A DNA stretch of 64,000 nt from JAADHU01 sp964446495 (GTDB lineage: Bacteria > Pseudomonadota > Gammaproteobacteria > Steroidobacterales > Woeseiaceae), in NCBI GenBank assembly GCA_964446495.1, contig CAYUOY010000005.1, positions 1 through 64,000 of the forward strand. The letters are read 5' to 3'. The translations under genes and the position numbers were made by a program. A model generated the notes under the pieces. That model had not been told where the DNA came from, ran no database searches, and saw only the letters and a list, made by a program, of their open reading frames with translations. Of this stretch, positions 43,369-52,279 are shown piece by piece (the stretch's first letter is position 1; the number at the start of each line of letters is the position of its first letter).

Positions 43369-44562
43369 ATGATCCTGACCACGCCGCAGAACGGTGACCG
43401 CCTTGCAGCACTGGAGCGTCGCCATGATATCGATGCGCTCCGTGTATTCGCGTTCGGCTTGCTGATCTTCTACCACATTGGCATGTTCTACGTGGCGGAC
43501 TGGGGCTGGCATGTGAAATCGACTTACGAATCCACCTGGTTGCAGGTGCCAATGCTGTTTTCCAACCAGTGGCGCATGGCACTCATATTTCTGGTCTCCG
43601 GTCTGTCAGTAAGTTTCGTGTGGGGGAAGTACCATCCGGCGGTTTTTGCGTTGCGCCGATTCTGGCGTTTGTTCGTGCCGCTTCTGTTTGGCATGGCATT
43701 TATTATCGCGCCGCAGAATTATTATGAGGCTCTGGCTATCGGCACGATAGAGCGAGGTTTTCCAGAATTCCTGGGGCACTATCTGACCGGTTACGAATTC
43801 CCGCCACAGACTTATGATGGCGACGATCATCCGGGATGGACCTGGAACCATCTTTGGTACTTGCCGTACCTCCTGAGTTACACACTGGTACTCATTCCGA
43901 TCGCTATGTTCCTCGATGGGCCAGGCCAGGCGTTGCGCACAGCGTTTCAATGTCTGCGCGGTACCTGGCTTATTGTAGTGCCCGTGCTGCCGCTGATGCT
44001 CTGTGGCATATTCATCTTTCCACATTTTCCCTATATCGACCACGCCTTCTTCGATGATTGGTATGCCCATGCCATGTACGGTACTTTCTTCCTCTATGGT
44101 TTCCTTATCGGGCGAAACAATCGCCTTTGGGCGGAGTTCGCCCGGCTTCGCTGGATGACATTGGGTCTCGCCATCCTGAGCTTCACGACGTTCCTGGCTT
44201 TCCGGGCATGGCTGCCTGATGGTGCGACGACCTGGCAGCAGGACCAGGTAAATCTTGGCGTGGTCTATCTGAATCGCTGGCTATGGATCGCGACCCTGTT
44301 GGGCTGGGGACATCAATGCCTGAACCGGCCGAGGCGCTGGCTCCCATATGCCACGGTTGCGGTATATCCGTGGTACATCCTGCATCAGACGATCATCGTC
44401 AGCGCCGGCTACGAGCTTTCGCAATGGCAACTCGGTCCGGTGATCGAGCCGCTACTGCTGTTGTTTGTAACGATAGCGGGATGCCTGACGATTCACCATG
44501 TTGTCGTGCTAAGATTTTCCGTACTGAGAGTGTTGTTCGGTGTTCCAGTAATTATTCGGTAG
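43369..44562 (+). CDS. Acyltransferase family 3 membrane protein
   Basis: 397 residues from ATG 43369 (frame open to a GTG at 43324). About ten hydrophobic helices. RRHDIDALRVFAFGLLIFYH holds the conserved Arg and catalytic His region of acyltransferase_3 (OafA/OpgC) proteins. LPYLLSYTLVLIPIAMFL and WYILHQTIIV fit the late helices of the family. Such integral enzymes transfer acetyl or succinyl groups to sugars or glycolipids on the periplasmic side, using cytoplasmic acyl-CoA. The divergent LytTR regulator may control it. Substrate unknown; resemblance to the OpgC succinyltransferase group is only general. Confidence 0.8.
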   Translation: MILTTPQNGDRLAALERRHDIDALRVFAFGLLIFYHIGMFYVADWGWHVKSTYESTWLQVPMLFSNQWRMALIFLVSGLSVSFVWGKYHPAVFALRRFWRLFVPLLFGMAFIIAPQNYYEALAIGTIERGFPEFLGHYLTGYEFPPQTYDGDDHPGWTWNHLWYLPYLLSYTLVLIPIAMFLDGPGQALRTAFQCLRGTWLIVVPVLPLMLCGIFIFPHFPYIDHAFFDDWYAHAMYGTFFLYGFLIGRNNRLWAEFARLRWMTLGLAILSFTTFLAFRAWLPDGATTWQQDQVNLGVVYLNRWLWIATLLGWGHQCLNRPRRWLPYATVAVYPWYILHQTIIVSAGYELSQWQLGPVIEPLLLLFVTIAGCLTIHHVVVLRFSVLRVLFGVPVIIR

Positions 44563-44598
44563 ACTGTAACCATCGAAGCAGTATTCCCGGAGACAGTG

Positions 44599-46374
44599 GT
44601 GAAATTCTGGAAGGTCGCAATCAGTTTTTTCGCAATCGCCGGCACAGGTGAGGCGGCAACCATCTTAGTCAAAGGCGAGAGCGGCGAGCCACTCGCCCAG
44701 GTCATGGTGACCCGCAGCCCGGTTGATAGACCGTCACAGGATCTGTCGGATGACGGATACACCCCGAATGAGGTCAGCAATCGTGTTGTAACAACAGTCA
44801 CGCGATTTACGAATTCGGTCGGCGTAGTCGATTTCGATGACGTGTCCGAGGCCGTGGTCTACAGGGCAAGGGCTCTTGGCTATGTCGATGCGCGATTCAC
44901 CGAGACGACGGATGACGTTGTGCTGACGGAGATGACGCACGAACAATTCGTGGCCAGTTATCCCTCCAATGTGTGGCTTTCGCAGCTCAAATTCGGTGGT
45001 GACACCGAACTGAAAAAACACTTTGAGCTCAACTGTGCGTTTTGCCATCAGCAGGCGTCCGCATTCATGCGCAATGAGCGAACCATCGCACAGTGGCTTG
45101 CCGTATTCGAACGCATGAACGGTTATGGTGCCCGTCTGGCGAACGATGATCAGGAGAAGATCGCAAAATTATTACAACAGGAGTATCGGGAACTACGTGA
45201 ACATCCCGCGACGATCCCACAACCCAGGCCGTGGGAGCCGTACCTTTCGACCATCGATATCACCGAGTGGCCGATTGGAGACGGGTTTTCGCAGATGCAT
45301 GATTTTCTGTTGCACCCCAATGGTTTCGTTTACGTGGGCGACAATCTCTTTGATCGCATTTACGAAGTTGACCCTGCCACGGGTATCTACACCGTCTACA
45401 AAGTTCCGCACCCCGAGGATGCAAGACTGGGTGGTTTGCTTGGCAATCGTTTTACCGTGTTTCCAAAAGTGAACAACTATATGGGCGTGCATTCCTTCGC
45501 CTATTCAAAAAAGGATGGCCATATTTTTATTACGCCCTCCATGCAGCAGGCATTGCTTGAGTTCGACCCGGTTAGCAAGGAATTCATAACCCACTGGATG
45601 CCGGAAGGCTTTTACCCGCACACGATTCGAGTCGACGAGAAGGATCGGGTCTGGTTCACGCTGGCGGTTTCCTCACAAGTCGCCATGTTCGATCGCAGGT
45701 CCGGTGAGTTCAGTTTCTATGATCTGCCCGCAAGGACTTTCAAGGAAGGTTTCATTATTGGTGTTTTACCGTTGATCTTCTGGATGGATCCTGAAAACCG
45801 GCCAATACCCGATGCGGACAGAAACGGCTACGGATTGCCACAACCGTATGGAATTGACGTGGCGCCGGACGGGACTGTCTGGGCGACGCGCGTGTATGCC
45901 AACGATCTTGCGCACATTGATCCGGAGACCGATGAGGTGACGATGGTCAATTTCCCGTACCAGGGGCCGCGCCGTTTGCGTATCGATGCTGAGGGCAATT
46001 TGTGGATCGTCGCTTTTCAGGACTCGCTGCTGGTGAAATACGATCCGGTTCGGGAGCAGTTCACCGACTATGAACTGCCGGTGATCAATGAAATTCCGTA
46101 TGCGCTCAATGTCGACAAGGATCGCCATCGGGTCTGGGTTACCGGCAATCAATCCGACACTCTCATGTCTTTCGATATCGCCACGGAGGCGTGGAAAGTC
46201 TACCCATTGCCCCGGCAACGATTTTTTACGAGAGACATCGAAATCTCCGAAGATGATGGTGCCGTCTATACCACCAACTCACACTTTCCGACCTGGCAGT
46301 CGGAAGGCGGCGAGCCGACCTTGCTGAGAATCGCGCCGCTTGACGATGACAGCGCTCAGGCAATTGCAGAATAG
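44599..46374 (+). CDS. Periplasmic cytochrome c fused to a Vgb/SMP-30-like beta-propeller
   Basis: Start chosen at GTG 44599 (a GTG at 44596 is also possible), giving 591 residues with a signal peptide (VKFWKVAISFFAIAGTGEA). Residues about 25 to 110 resemble a small regulatory beta domain (ATILVKGESGEPLAQVMV). CAFCHQ at residues 146-151 is a heme c attachment motif inside a short helical segment. Residues about 215 to 580 form a propeller with YEVDPATGIYTVYKVPHP, LLEFDPVSKEFITHWMPEG and IDVAPDGTVWATRVYAND, which resembles streptogramin-lyase-like (Vgb) proteins. It is the first gene of a three-gene operon and is 3 bases upstream of the next start. A periplasmic electron carrier or sensor is inferred; catalytic activity is unproven. 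Confidence 0.75.
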   Translation: MKFWKVAISFFAIAGTGEAATILVKGESGEPLAQVMVTRSPVDRPSQDLSDDGYTPNEVSNRVVTTVTRFTNSVGVVDFDDVSEAVVYRARALGYVDARFTETTDDVVLTEMTHEQFVASYPSNVWLSQLKFGGDTELKKHFELNCAFCHQQASAFMRNERTIAQWLAVFERMNGYGARLANDDQEKIAKLLQQEYRELREHPATIPQPRPWEPYLSTIDITEWPIGDGFSQMHDFLLHPNGFVYVGDNLFDRIYEVDPATGIYTVYKVPHPEDARLGGLLGNRFTVFPKVNNYMGVHSFAYSKKDGHIFITPSMQQALLEFDPVSKEFITHWMPEGFYPHTIRVDEKDRVWFTLAVSSQVAMFDRRSGEFSFYDLPARTFKEGFIIGVLPLIFWMDPENRPIPDADRNGYGLPQPYGIDVAPDGTVWATRVYANDLAHIDPETDEVTMVNFPYQGPRRLRIDAEGNLWIVAFQDSLLVKYDPVREQFTDYELPVINEIPYALNVDKDRHRVWVTGNQSDTLMSFDIATEAWKVYPLPRQRFFTRDIEISEDDGAVYTTNSHFPTWQSEGGEPTLLRIAPLDDDSAQAIAE

Positions 46375-46377
46375 GAC

Positions 46378-48291
46378 ATGTGGCGCTCGATTGTTCTGGT
46401 AGGTGTTCTGGTCTGTCATGGCGCAGGTGCGGCTGATAACGGCTGGTTGTACTACGGAGGCGACCAGGGCGGGCGCCATTTCTCGGCGGCTACACAGATC
46501 AATGTAGAGAATGTTTCGAGCCTCGACGTGGCCTGGGTTTTCCGCAGCGGTGATATGGAGGCATTCGGGGACGAGCTGGAGAACACTTCCGGTCAGAGTA
46601 CGCCCATCCTCCTGCCGGAAGCCGCCGGTGCTTCGCTGGTCTATTGCACTCCCTTCAATCGAATTATCGCACTGGATCCCGAAAGTGGTGCGCAACGCTG
46701 GCAGTTTGACCCGCAGATAGATCGTCGCGGTGAGCGGCCATTCCGCTGCCGCGGCGTCAGTTATGTCGAAGAGACCCGGACAGCGAGTGGCAGCCATTGT
46801 CGCCATCGACTGTACACAGCCACCCACGACCGGCGGCTGTGGGCGGTGGATGCTCTGGACGGCGAGCCCTGTCGTGATTTTGGCGACGGCGGTTCGGTCA
46901 GGCTCTATGGCGAGGAGGGCTATGTTCCCGGCGACATCAGTTCAACGTCCGCGCCGACCGTGGCTGATGGCGTCGTCGTCGTTGGTTCCTCAATCATCGA
47001 TTTTACGCGTCTGAAAACGCCACGAGGAACTGTCAATGCCTATGACGCGTTGAGCGGAGAACTGCGCTGGCAGTTCGACCCATTGCTGGACAACCTGCAA
47101 AGCGGCGGGGCCAATGTCTGGGCACCCATGTCGGTGGATGAAGAGAACGGCCTGATCTATCTGCCGACCAGTGCACCGTCTCCGGACTATTACGGCATTC
47201 ATCGTCCTGGCAACAATCTCTACGCCAACAGCGTTGTTGCCCTGGAAATTGCGACGGGCAAAGTGAGCTGGCACTTTCAGCATGTGCGCCACGACCTGTG
47301 GGACTATGACACGCCGGCGCAGCCGATTCTGTTCGACTGGACGAAAAACGGTCAGTCGGTCCCCGCCCTGGCACAACTCACCAAGCAAGGTTTCGTCTTC
47401 GTGTTCAATCGCCTGACTGGCGAACCGCTGTGGGAAATTACCGAGCAACCGGTGCCGCCCTCGCTGGTGAAAGGCGAGCAGACAGCCGCCACGCAGCCGA
47501 AACCGATTGCGCCGCCGCCATTGCTGGATACCAATCTCACGTCGACGCAGGCTTGGGGGCTCACTCGCTGGGACCGAGCGAACTGTGCGCGGCAAATCGA
47601 GGGCCTCGTGAATCTGGGCTATTTCACGCCATTGAGCGAGCGTTTGACGCTGATGTTCCCCGGCAGTCTTGGTGGTGCGAACTGGGGCGGTGGGGCATTG
47701 CTCGGAGACAGTGGCGTTCTGCTGGTCAATATCAACAATGTGCCGTTTACCGGCAGGTTGATTCCCACTCCGGAAAATGTCTTGCAGTCCGCAACAAAGC
47801 AGGATCATCCCGGTGCAGGGCAACGCATGCAGGTCACGATGCAGGGCACGGGTTTTACCGTGGATATCGGTGCTCTGCAATCACCGCTTGGCATACCGTG
47901 TAACAAGCCCCCGTGGGGAAAAGTCGTGGCGGTCGATCTGATGAAGGGTCGTATCGACTGGGAAGCGGCACTGGGTTCTGTGCACGAGCTTGGGCCGATG
48001 ACCTCGCCATTTCAGATTAATCTTGGCACACCCAATCTTGGTGGCGGAATCGCGACCGCCGGTGGTCTGTATTTTATCGGCGCCACCATGGATCGACTAG
48101 TGCGTGCTTACGACACCACAACGGGAGAGGTTGCCTGGGACTTCGAATTGCCGGTCGATGCGACGGCAACGCCAATGACCTATGTTTATAAAGGCCGCCA
48201 GTATGTCGTCATCAATGCCGGTGGACACCACATGTTTAACCGTGGCTATGGAGATTACCTGTATGCTTTTGCCCTGCCAGATGACCGGTAA
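46378..48291 (+). CDS. PQQ-binding-like quinoprotein dehydrogenase (GDH-like)
   Basis: 637 residues. The signal peptide (MWRSIVLVGVLVCHGAGA) is followed by GWLYYGGDQGGRHFSAATQINVENVSSLDVAW, a hallmark of PQQ-dependent dehydrogenase propellers. RCRGVSYVEETRTASG, SHCRHRLYTATHDRRLWAVDA and GGANWGGGALLGDSG match the membrane quinoprotein glucose dehydrogenase family minus its N-terminal membrane helices. It should oxidise an alcohol or sugar in the periplasm and pass electrons onward, perhaps to the cytochrome domains of its two neighbours. PQQ biosynthesis genes are not in the window. Start codon is 3 bases after the preceding stop. Confidence 0.85.
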   Translation: MWRSIVLVGVLVCHGAGAADNGWLYYGGDQGGRHFSAATQINVENVSSLDVAWVFRSGDMEAFGDELENTSGQSTPILLPEAAGASLVYCTPFNRIIALDPESGAQRWQFDPQIDRRGERPFRCRGVSYVEETRTASGSHCRHRLYTATHDRRLWAVDALDGEPCRDFGDGGSVRLYGEEGYVPGDISSTSAPTVADGVVVVGSSIIDFTRLKTPRGTVNAYDALSGELRWQFDPLLDNLQSGGANVWAPMSVDEENGLIYLPTSAPSPDYYGIHRPGNNLYANSVVALEIATGKVSWHFQHVRHDLWDYDTPAQPILFDWTKNGQSVPALAQLTKQGFVFVFNRLTGEPLWEITEQPVPPSLVKGEQTAATQPKPIAPPPLLDTNLTSTQAWGLTRWDRANCARQIEGLVNLGYFTPLSERLTLMFPGSLGGANWGGGALLGDSGVLLVNINNVPFTGRLIPTPENVLQSATKQDHPGAGQRMQVTMQGTGFTVDIGALQSPLGIPCNKPPWGKVVAVDLMKGRIDWEAALGSVHELGPMTSPFQINLGTPNLGGGIATAGGLYFIGATMDRLVRAYDTTTGEVAWDFELPVDATATPMTYVYKGRQYVVINAGGHHMFNRGYGDYLYAFALPDDR

Positions 48292-50256
48292 ATGCTGTTG
48301 AAAAAACGCTTGTTCATTGCTGCCCTGCTGGTGGTCTTGACGCTGGTCCTCACGATCAATCGATTGCCTGTTAGGGAAAGGCTCGTTGAGGGTATTCAAG
48401 CGTTCGCCGTCCGCCATGCTGACCAGCTCCCGCTGGCTCGCATCGGCTCCTACCTTTTCGACAAAAACTGCGCGTCGTGCCACGACAACCCGGCAATGAA
48501 AGCGCCAACCCGGGATGCGCTCTCCCAACAGTCCCGCGAAAGCCTGATGATCACGATGGAGTTCGGCAAGATGCAGCCAATGGCGGCACACCTGAGCAAG
48601 AATCAACGCGGACTTATTGCGCTTTTCCTGGCCGGAGACGGAGAGGAGCAGTATGACTGGATCGCCGGGATGCAATGCCAGCATCCTGCGAGCGATGACC
48701 GTCGTCCGCTCGTGTCCGACTGGGGGCTGGGACTCTCGAACCGCCGCTTCGTAATAGCTGCGTCCACGGCGATCAATCGTGACAACGTTTCGAGACTGGA
48801 GTTGGCCTGGAGCTACGCTTTTCCCAGGGTAACCGACATGCGTTCACAGCCAGCCGTTCGGGGTGACACTCTTTTCGTCGGTGACAGGGCCGGAAGATTG
48901 TACGCACTGGACCGGTTTAGTGGCTGCGTTCGGGCGCATACCAAAGTACTCAGTGGAATTCGGTCCGCACTGACGCTGGCGCGACTGAACGATGGCAATG
49001 AACTACTGATCTTTGCCGATTCACTGGCGAGTATATTTGCGGTGGACCCCGATACGCTCGAGATTGTCTGGCAGCAACGCGCTGGCATCTCAGACTATTC
49101 CGTGATTACGGGTTCGATTACTTACGACGATGATCGTTTGTTCATACCTGTGTCGACCTATGAAGTGGCAGCCGCCGGCAGCCCCAATTACGCTTGCTGC
49201 AAATCCCACGGTGCGCTCATAGCAATGGATGCGACCAATGGCGATATACAGTGGACCTGGCACGCCACGGAGGAGGCCGTATCTCAAGGCAAGAACAGAA
49301 CGGGTGTAGACCGGTTCGGCCCATCTGGTGCGGCCATCTGGTCAACGCCGGCCCTTGATCGGAAACGCAAGCGTATTTATTTTGGTAGCGGTGAGAATCT
49401 CACTCATCCGGCGACAGATACCAGTGACGCGATTATCGCTCTGGATATTGATACGGGCAGTCTGGTCTGGAAATACCAGGCAATCGCCGGAGATGTCTGG
49501 AATGCAGCGTGCCTGAACGATGGTCCGAACTGTCCGGAGAGTGCGGGGGAGGATTTCGATTTCGGTGCATCGGTCATCATCGCGGATCGACCGGATGGCA
49601 CTCAGATCTTGCTGGCAGGCCAGAAGTCGGGCGAAGTCTTTGCCCTGGATCCTGATCCGCAAGGCATGGATGGATCCGTTTTGTGGCGTACTCGTATTAG
49701 CCAGGGAACTTCAAACGGAGGCATTCACTGGGGCATGGCGCTCGCCGGCGAAACGCTGTTTGTACCCGTCGCCGATCCGGAACGGACTACCGCCGGTTAT
49801 ACGCCGCGGCCAGGTCTGACCGCCATAAATGTTGCGGACGGCGAGATTCTTTGGCATCGCCCGGTTGAGCGCGGCTGCGATTTCGACTACGTCAACAGAC
49901 CGCTGGTCGGTCTGGAAAATACGCGTGCTGCCGTTTCACAGGATTCGGCTAAACAGTACGAGTGTTCCTACTACTACGGTTTGTCGGCGGCCGTCATCGC
50001 CACCTCGGAGCTGGTTTTCAGTGGTGGTCTTGATGGAAGGGTTCGCGCCTACGATGGCTCCACTGGCGATATCCTGTGGCAAACCGAAACCGCGAAACGT
50101 TTTGATGCTCTGAACGGTGTCGAAGGACACGGTGGTGCCATCGATGTGGCTGGCCAGGTTCTGGTAGATGACTGGCTCTATGTGCTCTCCGGCTACAGCA
50201 TGTTTGGCCAATTGCCGGGCAACATGTTGCTGGCCTATAAAATCATTGAACCGTGA
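48292..50256 (+). CDS. Cytochrome c fused to a PQQ-type propeller (polyvinyl-alcohol-dehydrogenase-like)
   Basis: 654 residues with a start codon directly abutting the previous stop. An uncleaved or cleaved N-terminal helix (about residues 5 to 22) leads to a cytochrome c domain with C60-A-S-C-H64 and an axial Met candidate in EFGKMQPM. From about residue 140, PQQ-type repeats follow (VSRLELAWSYAFPRVTDM, LYALDRFSGC, SHGALIAMDATNGDIQWTW, IIALDIDTGSLVWKY, VLWRTRISQGTSNGGIHWGM). The cytochrome-propeller fusion resembles polyvinyl alcohol dehydrogenases. YACCKSHG has the vicinal cysteines seen near some PQQ sites. It probably accepts electrons from its own quinoprotein centre and passes them to other carriers. 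Substrate unknown. Confidence 0.83.
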   Translation: MLLKKRLFIAALLVVLTLVLTINRLPVRERLVEGIQAFAVRHADQLPLARIGSYLFDKNCASCHDNPAMKAPTRDALSQQSRESLMITMEFGKMQPMAAHLSKNQRGLIALFLAGDGEEQYDWIAGMQCQHPASDDRRPLVSDWGLGLSNRRFVIAASTAINRDNVSRLELAWSYAFPRVTDMRSQPAVRGDTLFVGDRAGRLYALDRFSGCVRAHTKVLSGIRSALTLARLNDGNELLIFADSLASIFAVDPDTLEIVWQQRAGISDYSVITGSITYDDDRLFIPVSTYEVAAAGSPNYACCKSHGALIAMDATNGDIQWTWHATEEAVSQGKNRTGVDRFGPSGAAIWSTPALDRKRKRIYFGSGENLTHPATDTSDAIIALDIDTGSLVWKYQAIAGDVWNAACLNDGPNCPESAGEDFDFGASVIIADRPDGTQILLAGQKSGEVFALDPDPQGMDGSVLWRTRISQGTSNGGIHWGMALAGETLFVPVADPERTTAGYTPRPGLTAINVADGEILWHRPVERGCDFDYVNRPLVGLENTRAAVSQDSAKQYECSYYYGLSAAVIATSELVFSGGLDGRVRAYDGSTGDILWQTETAKRFDALNGVEGHGGAIDVAGQVLVDDWLYVLSGYSMFGQLPGNMLLAYKIIEP

Positions 50257-50265
50257 GCGGGTACC

Positions 50266-50751
50266 TCACTCATTGCTCGAATCGAAATCCAGAAACCGGG
50301 GTAACTCACTGCTGTTGGTGTGTTCAAAAATCAACCCCGTTTCTATGTGTGCAACTTCGTCACGTGCCGTGAACGAGGTCATTGCCAGGTCTCGTAAATG
50401 CTCCGGGTCGCTGACCCAGACATGTACGAGGAAGTCATTCGCCCCGGCAACGTGATAGAGCTGCCTGACTTCCGGTAGTGCCAGGGTGTGTGCTCGGAAC
50501 GATTCCAGCGCCGCGCGTGAGTGGCGGCGCAGGCGGACTGAAATCATCGCCTGCAAACCGACGCCGATCGACTTGGGGTCGACGGTTGCATGGAAGCCGG
50601 TGAGTACGCCCTCAGCTTGCAGTCCCCGGACGCGGACCAGGCAACTGGAGGGTGCCAGGCCGATGCGGGCGGCAAGCTCCTTGTTCGACAGTCGGGCATC
50701 TTTGCGCAATTCACGAAGGATATCGAAGTCAATTTGGTCGAGGGGCTGCAT
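50266..50751 (-). CDS. Lrp/AsnC-family transcriptional regulator
   Basis: 161 residues from ATG 50751 (a TTG at 50760 extends the frame). The N-terminus QIDFDILRELRKDARLSNKELA, followed by ARIGLAPSSCLVRVRGL, is a typical Lrp helix-turn-helix, and residues about 75 to 150 form the ligand-binding RAM domain. It is divergent from the methionine gamma-lyase-like gene, whose upstream sequence holds an inverted repeat with TTCGTAG arms, so control of that gene by an amino acid such as methionine or leucine is plausible. Convergent with the previous PQQ gene by 9 bases. Confidence 0.88.
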   Translation of the reverse strand: MQPLDQIDFDILRELRKDARLSNKELAARIGLAPSSCLVRVRGLQAEGVLTGFHATVDPKSIGVGLQAMISVRLRRHSRAALESFRAHTLALPEVRQLYHVAGANDFLVHVWVSDPEHLRDLAMTSFTARDEVAHIETGLIFEHTNSSELPRFLDFDSSNE

Positions 50752-50771
50752 GACGTCCAACTTAGAATAAA

Positions 50772-50828
50772 ATTCGTAAAAACGCTATAAAAAGGCTAAT
50801 AATTCGTAGATATAACGAGTGCTACGAA
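50772..50828. promoter_or_regulatory. Probable Lrp operator: inverted repeat plus half-site
   Basis: TTCGTAG (50803-50809) and CTACGAA (50822-50828) are exact reverse complements separated by 12 bases. A third ATTCGTA half-site lies at 50772-50778, 30 bases upstream (about three helical turns). The array occupies the divergent spacer between the Lrp gene and the gamma-lyase-like gene. It also occupies the stretch where a ribosome-binding site for ATG 50832 would be, which supports the downstream start at 50883. Confidence 0.6.
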
Positions 50829-50882
50829 GTAATGAGAGACTTGTCGATCTCAAAGCCTAACCCCGAACAGGAGAACGACGCT

Positions 50883-52106
50883 ATGGCCATGCCAGATCCG
50901 GTGGAGCGGCTCGCTAATGCACGTCATGAATTTGGCGAACATGGTGGTGTAAACATGTCCGTGGAGGCGAGTACCACGTTTACCGTGATGAAGCCGGGGA
51001 CGATGCCGGAATTGTTTCAGGGCAGAAAAGCGGCACCGGAGGGCTGCTACCTTTACGGCCGTCATTTTAATCCGACAGTCTACAACCTGGGTCGTCAGCT
51101 GGCGGCGATTGAAGGAACGGAAGCCGCCTATTGCACCGCCAGTGGAATGGCAGCGATTTCGGCGGCGATTTTTCAACTGTGTGATTCGGGCGACCATATC
51201 GTCGCATCGAATACCGTGTACGGCGGCACTTATGCGCTGATGCACGACTTTCTGCCGGCAAAGGCGAATATTGATACCTGCTTTATCGACATTACCGATC
51301 TCGCCGCCGTCGAAGCGGCGATGACAGGGAAGACCCGGATAATCTACACTGAGAGCGTTTCGAATCCGACGTTGCGGGTCGCCAATATTCCAAAACTCGC
51401 GGAACTGGCACATCGACACGGCGTCAGCCTGGTCATCGACAATACTTTTAGCCCGCTGGTTCTGAATCCGGTCGAACTCGGTGCCGATGTCGTCGTGCAC
51501 AGCATGACCAAATTCATCAATGGCGCGTCCGATATAATCGCCGGTGCCGTTTGTGGCACGGCGGACTTCGTCCAGGGATTGATGGATCTGCATCTGGGGC
51601 CGCTGATGATTCTGGGCCCGACCATGGATCCAACCATCGCCTCCAAGATCAGTTTGCGCCTTCCCCATCTCGCACTGCGCATGATTGAGCACGCACGACG
51701 GGCGCAATATCTTGCGGACAAATTGCAAGCGTGCGGCGTGGCTGTGGCTTATCCTGGTCTGGTCAGTCACCCTGATCATGAATTGATGCAGCAACTTCAT
51801 TGTGCCGAGTACGGTTTTGGTGGAATCCTTACGCTCGACCTGGGTAGTGAAGAAAAAGCGGGTGCATTAATGGATCTGCTGCAAAATAAATATCGTTTCG
51901 GATTCATGGCCGTGAGTCTCGGCTATTTCGATACTCTGATGTCCAGCCCCGGTAGCAGTACGTCGAGTGAAATGACCGAGGAGGATCTGGCGGTCGCCGA
52001 TATCGGCGCCGGCCTGGTGCGAATGTCCGTTGGCTTCACCGGAAGCATCGAGCAACGCTGGCAACAACTCATGAGTGGCCTGCAGGATATCGCTGCGATG
52101 TCCTGA
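50883..52106 (+). CDS. Methionine gamma-lyase-like PLP enzyme (Cys/Met metabolism family)
   Basis: 407 residues from ATG 50883, chosen because AGGAGA lies 8 bases upstream; an ATG at 50832 has no ribosome-binding site. Signatures are the YGRHFNPTVYNLGRQLAAIEG segment, ASGMAAISAAIF and the PLP lysine in VVHSMTKFINGASDIIAG. This places it in the MetB/MetC/MGL group. Enzymes of this type release methanethiol or homocysteine-like products from methionine or cystathionine; product specificity cannot be called by eye. The divergent Lrp regulator is a classical partner for such catabolic genes. Methanethiol or hydrogen sulfide from this step could feed the sulfur-oxidation region to the right, as an inference. 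Confidence 0.87.
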   Translation: MAMPDPVERLANARHEFGEHGGVNMSVEASTTFTVMKPGTMPELFQGRKAAPEGCYLYGRHFNPTVYNLGRQLAAIEGTEAAYCTASGMAAISAAIFQLCDSGDHIVASNTVYGGTYALMHDFLPAKANIDTCFIDITDLAAVEAAMTGKTRIIYTESVSNPTLRVANIPKLAELAHRHGVSLVIDNTFSPLVLNPVELGADVVVHSMTKFINGASDIIAGAVCGTADFVQGLMDLHLGPLMILGPTMDPTIASKISLRLPHLALRMIEHARRAQYLADKLQACGVAVAYPGLVSHPDHELMQQLHCAEYGFGGILTLDLGSEEKAGALMDLLQNKYRFGFMAVSLGYFDTLMSSPGSSTSSEMTEEDLAVADIGAGLVRMSVGFTGSIEQRWQQLMSGLQDIAAMS

Positions 52107-52279
52107 TTACATTGAAATGTACATCAGTCGCGACGCCGGGTGTCATCCAATCAATACCAGTTCGCGACCCAGCACTCAGTTGATTACAGGTGTAAGCCAA
52201 ATTCTGTAACCACTCCTCAAGCGGCGCACGATGTCATGGCCCCATTGCGATGGCGGGTCAAACAAGTATCATTTATTCC

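Noticed and set aside
46990..47880. Minus-strand open frame over the PQQ dehydrogenase gene
   Set aside because: Rich in Arg and His with no family signature, and fully covered by a well-supported gene.
50850..51800. Long minus-strand open frame over the gamma-lyase-like gene
   Set aside because: Antisense shadow; the plus-strand frame has the PLP lysine motif and complete family layout.
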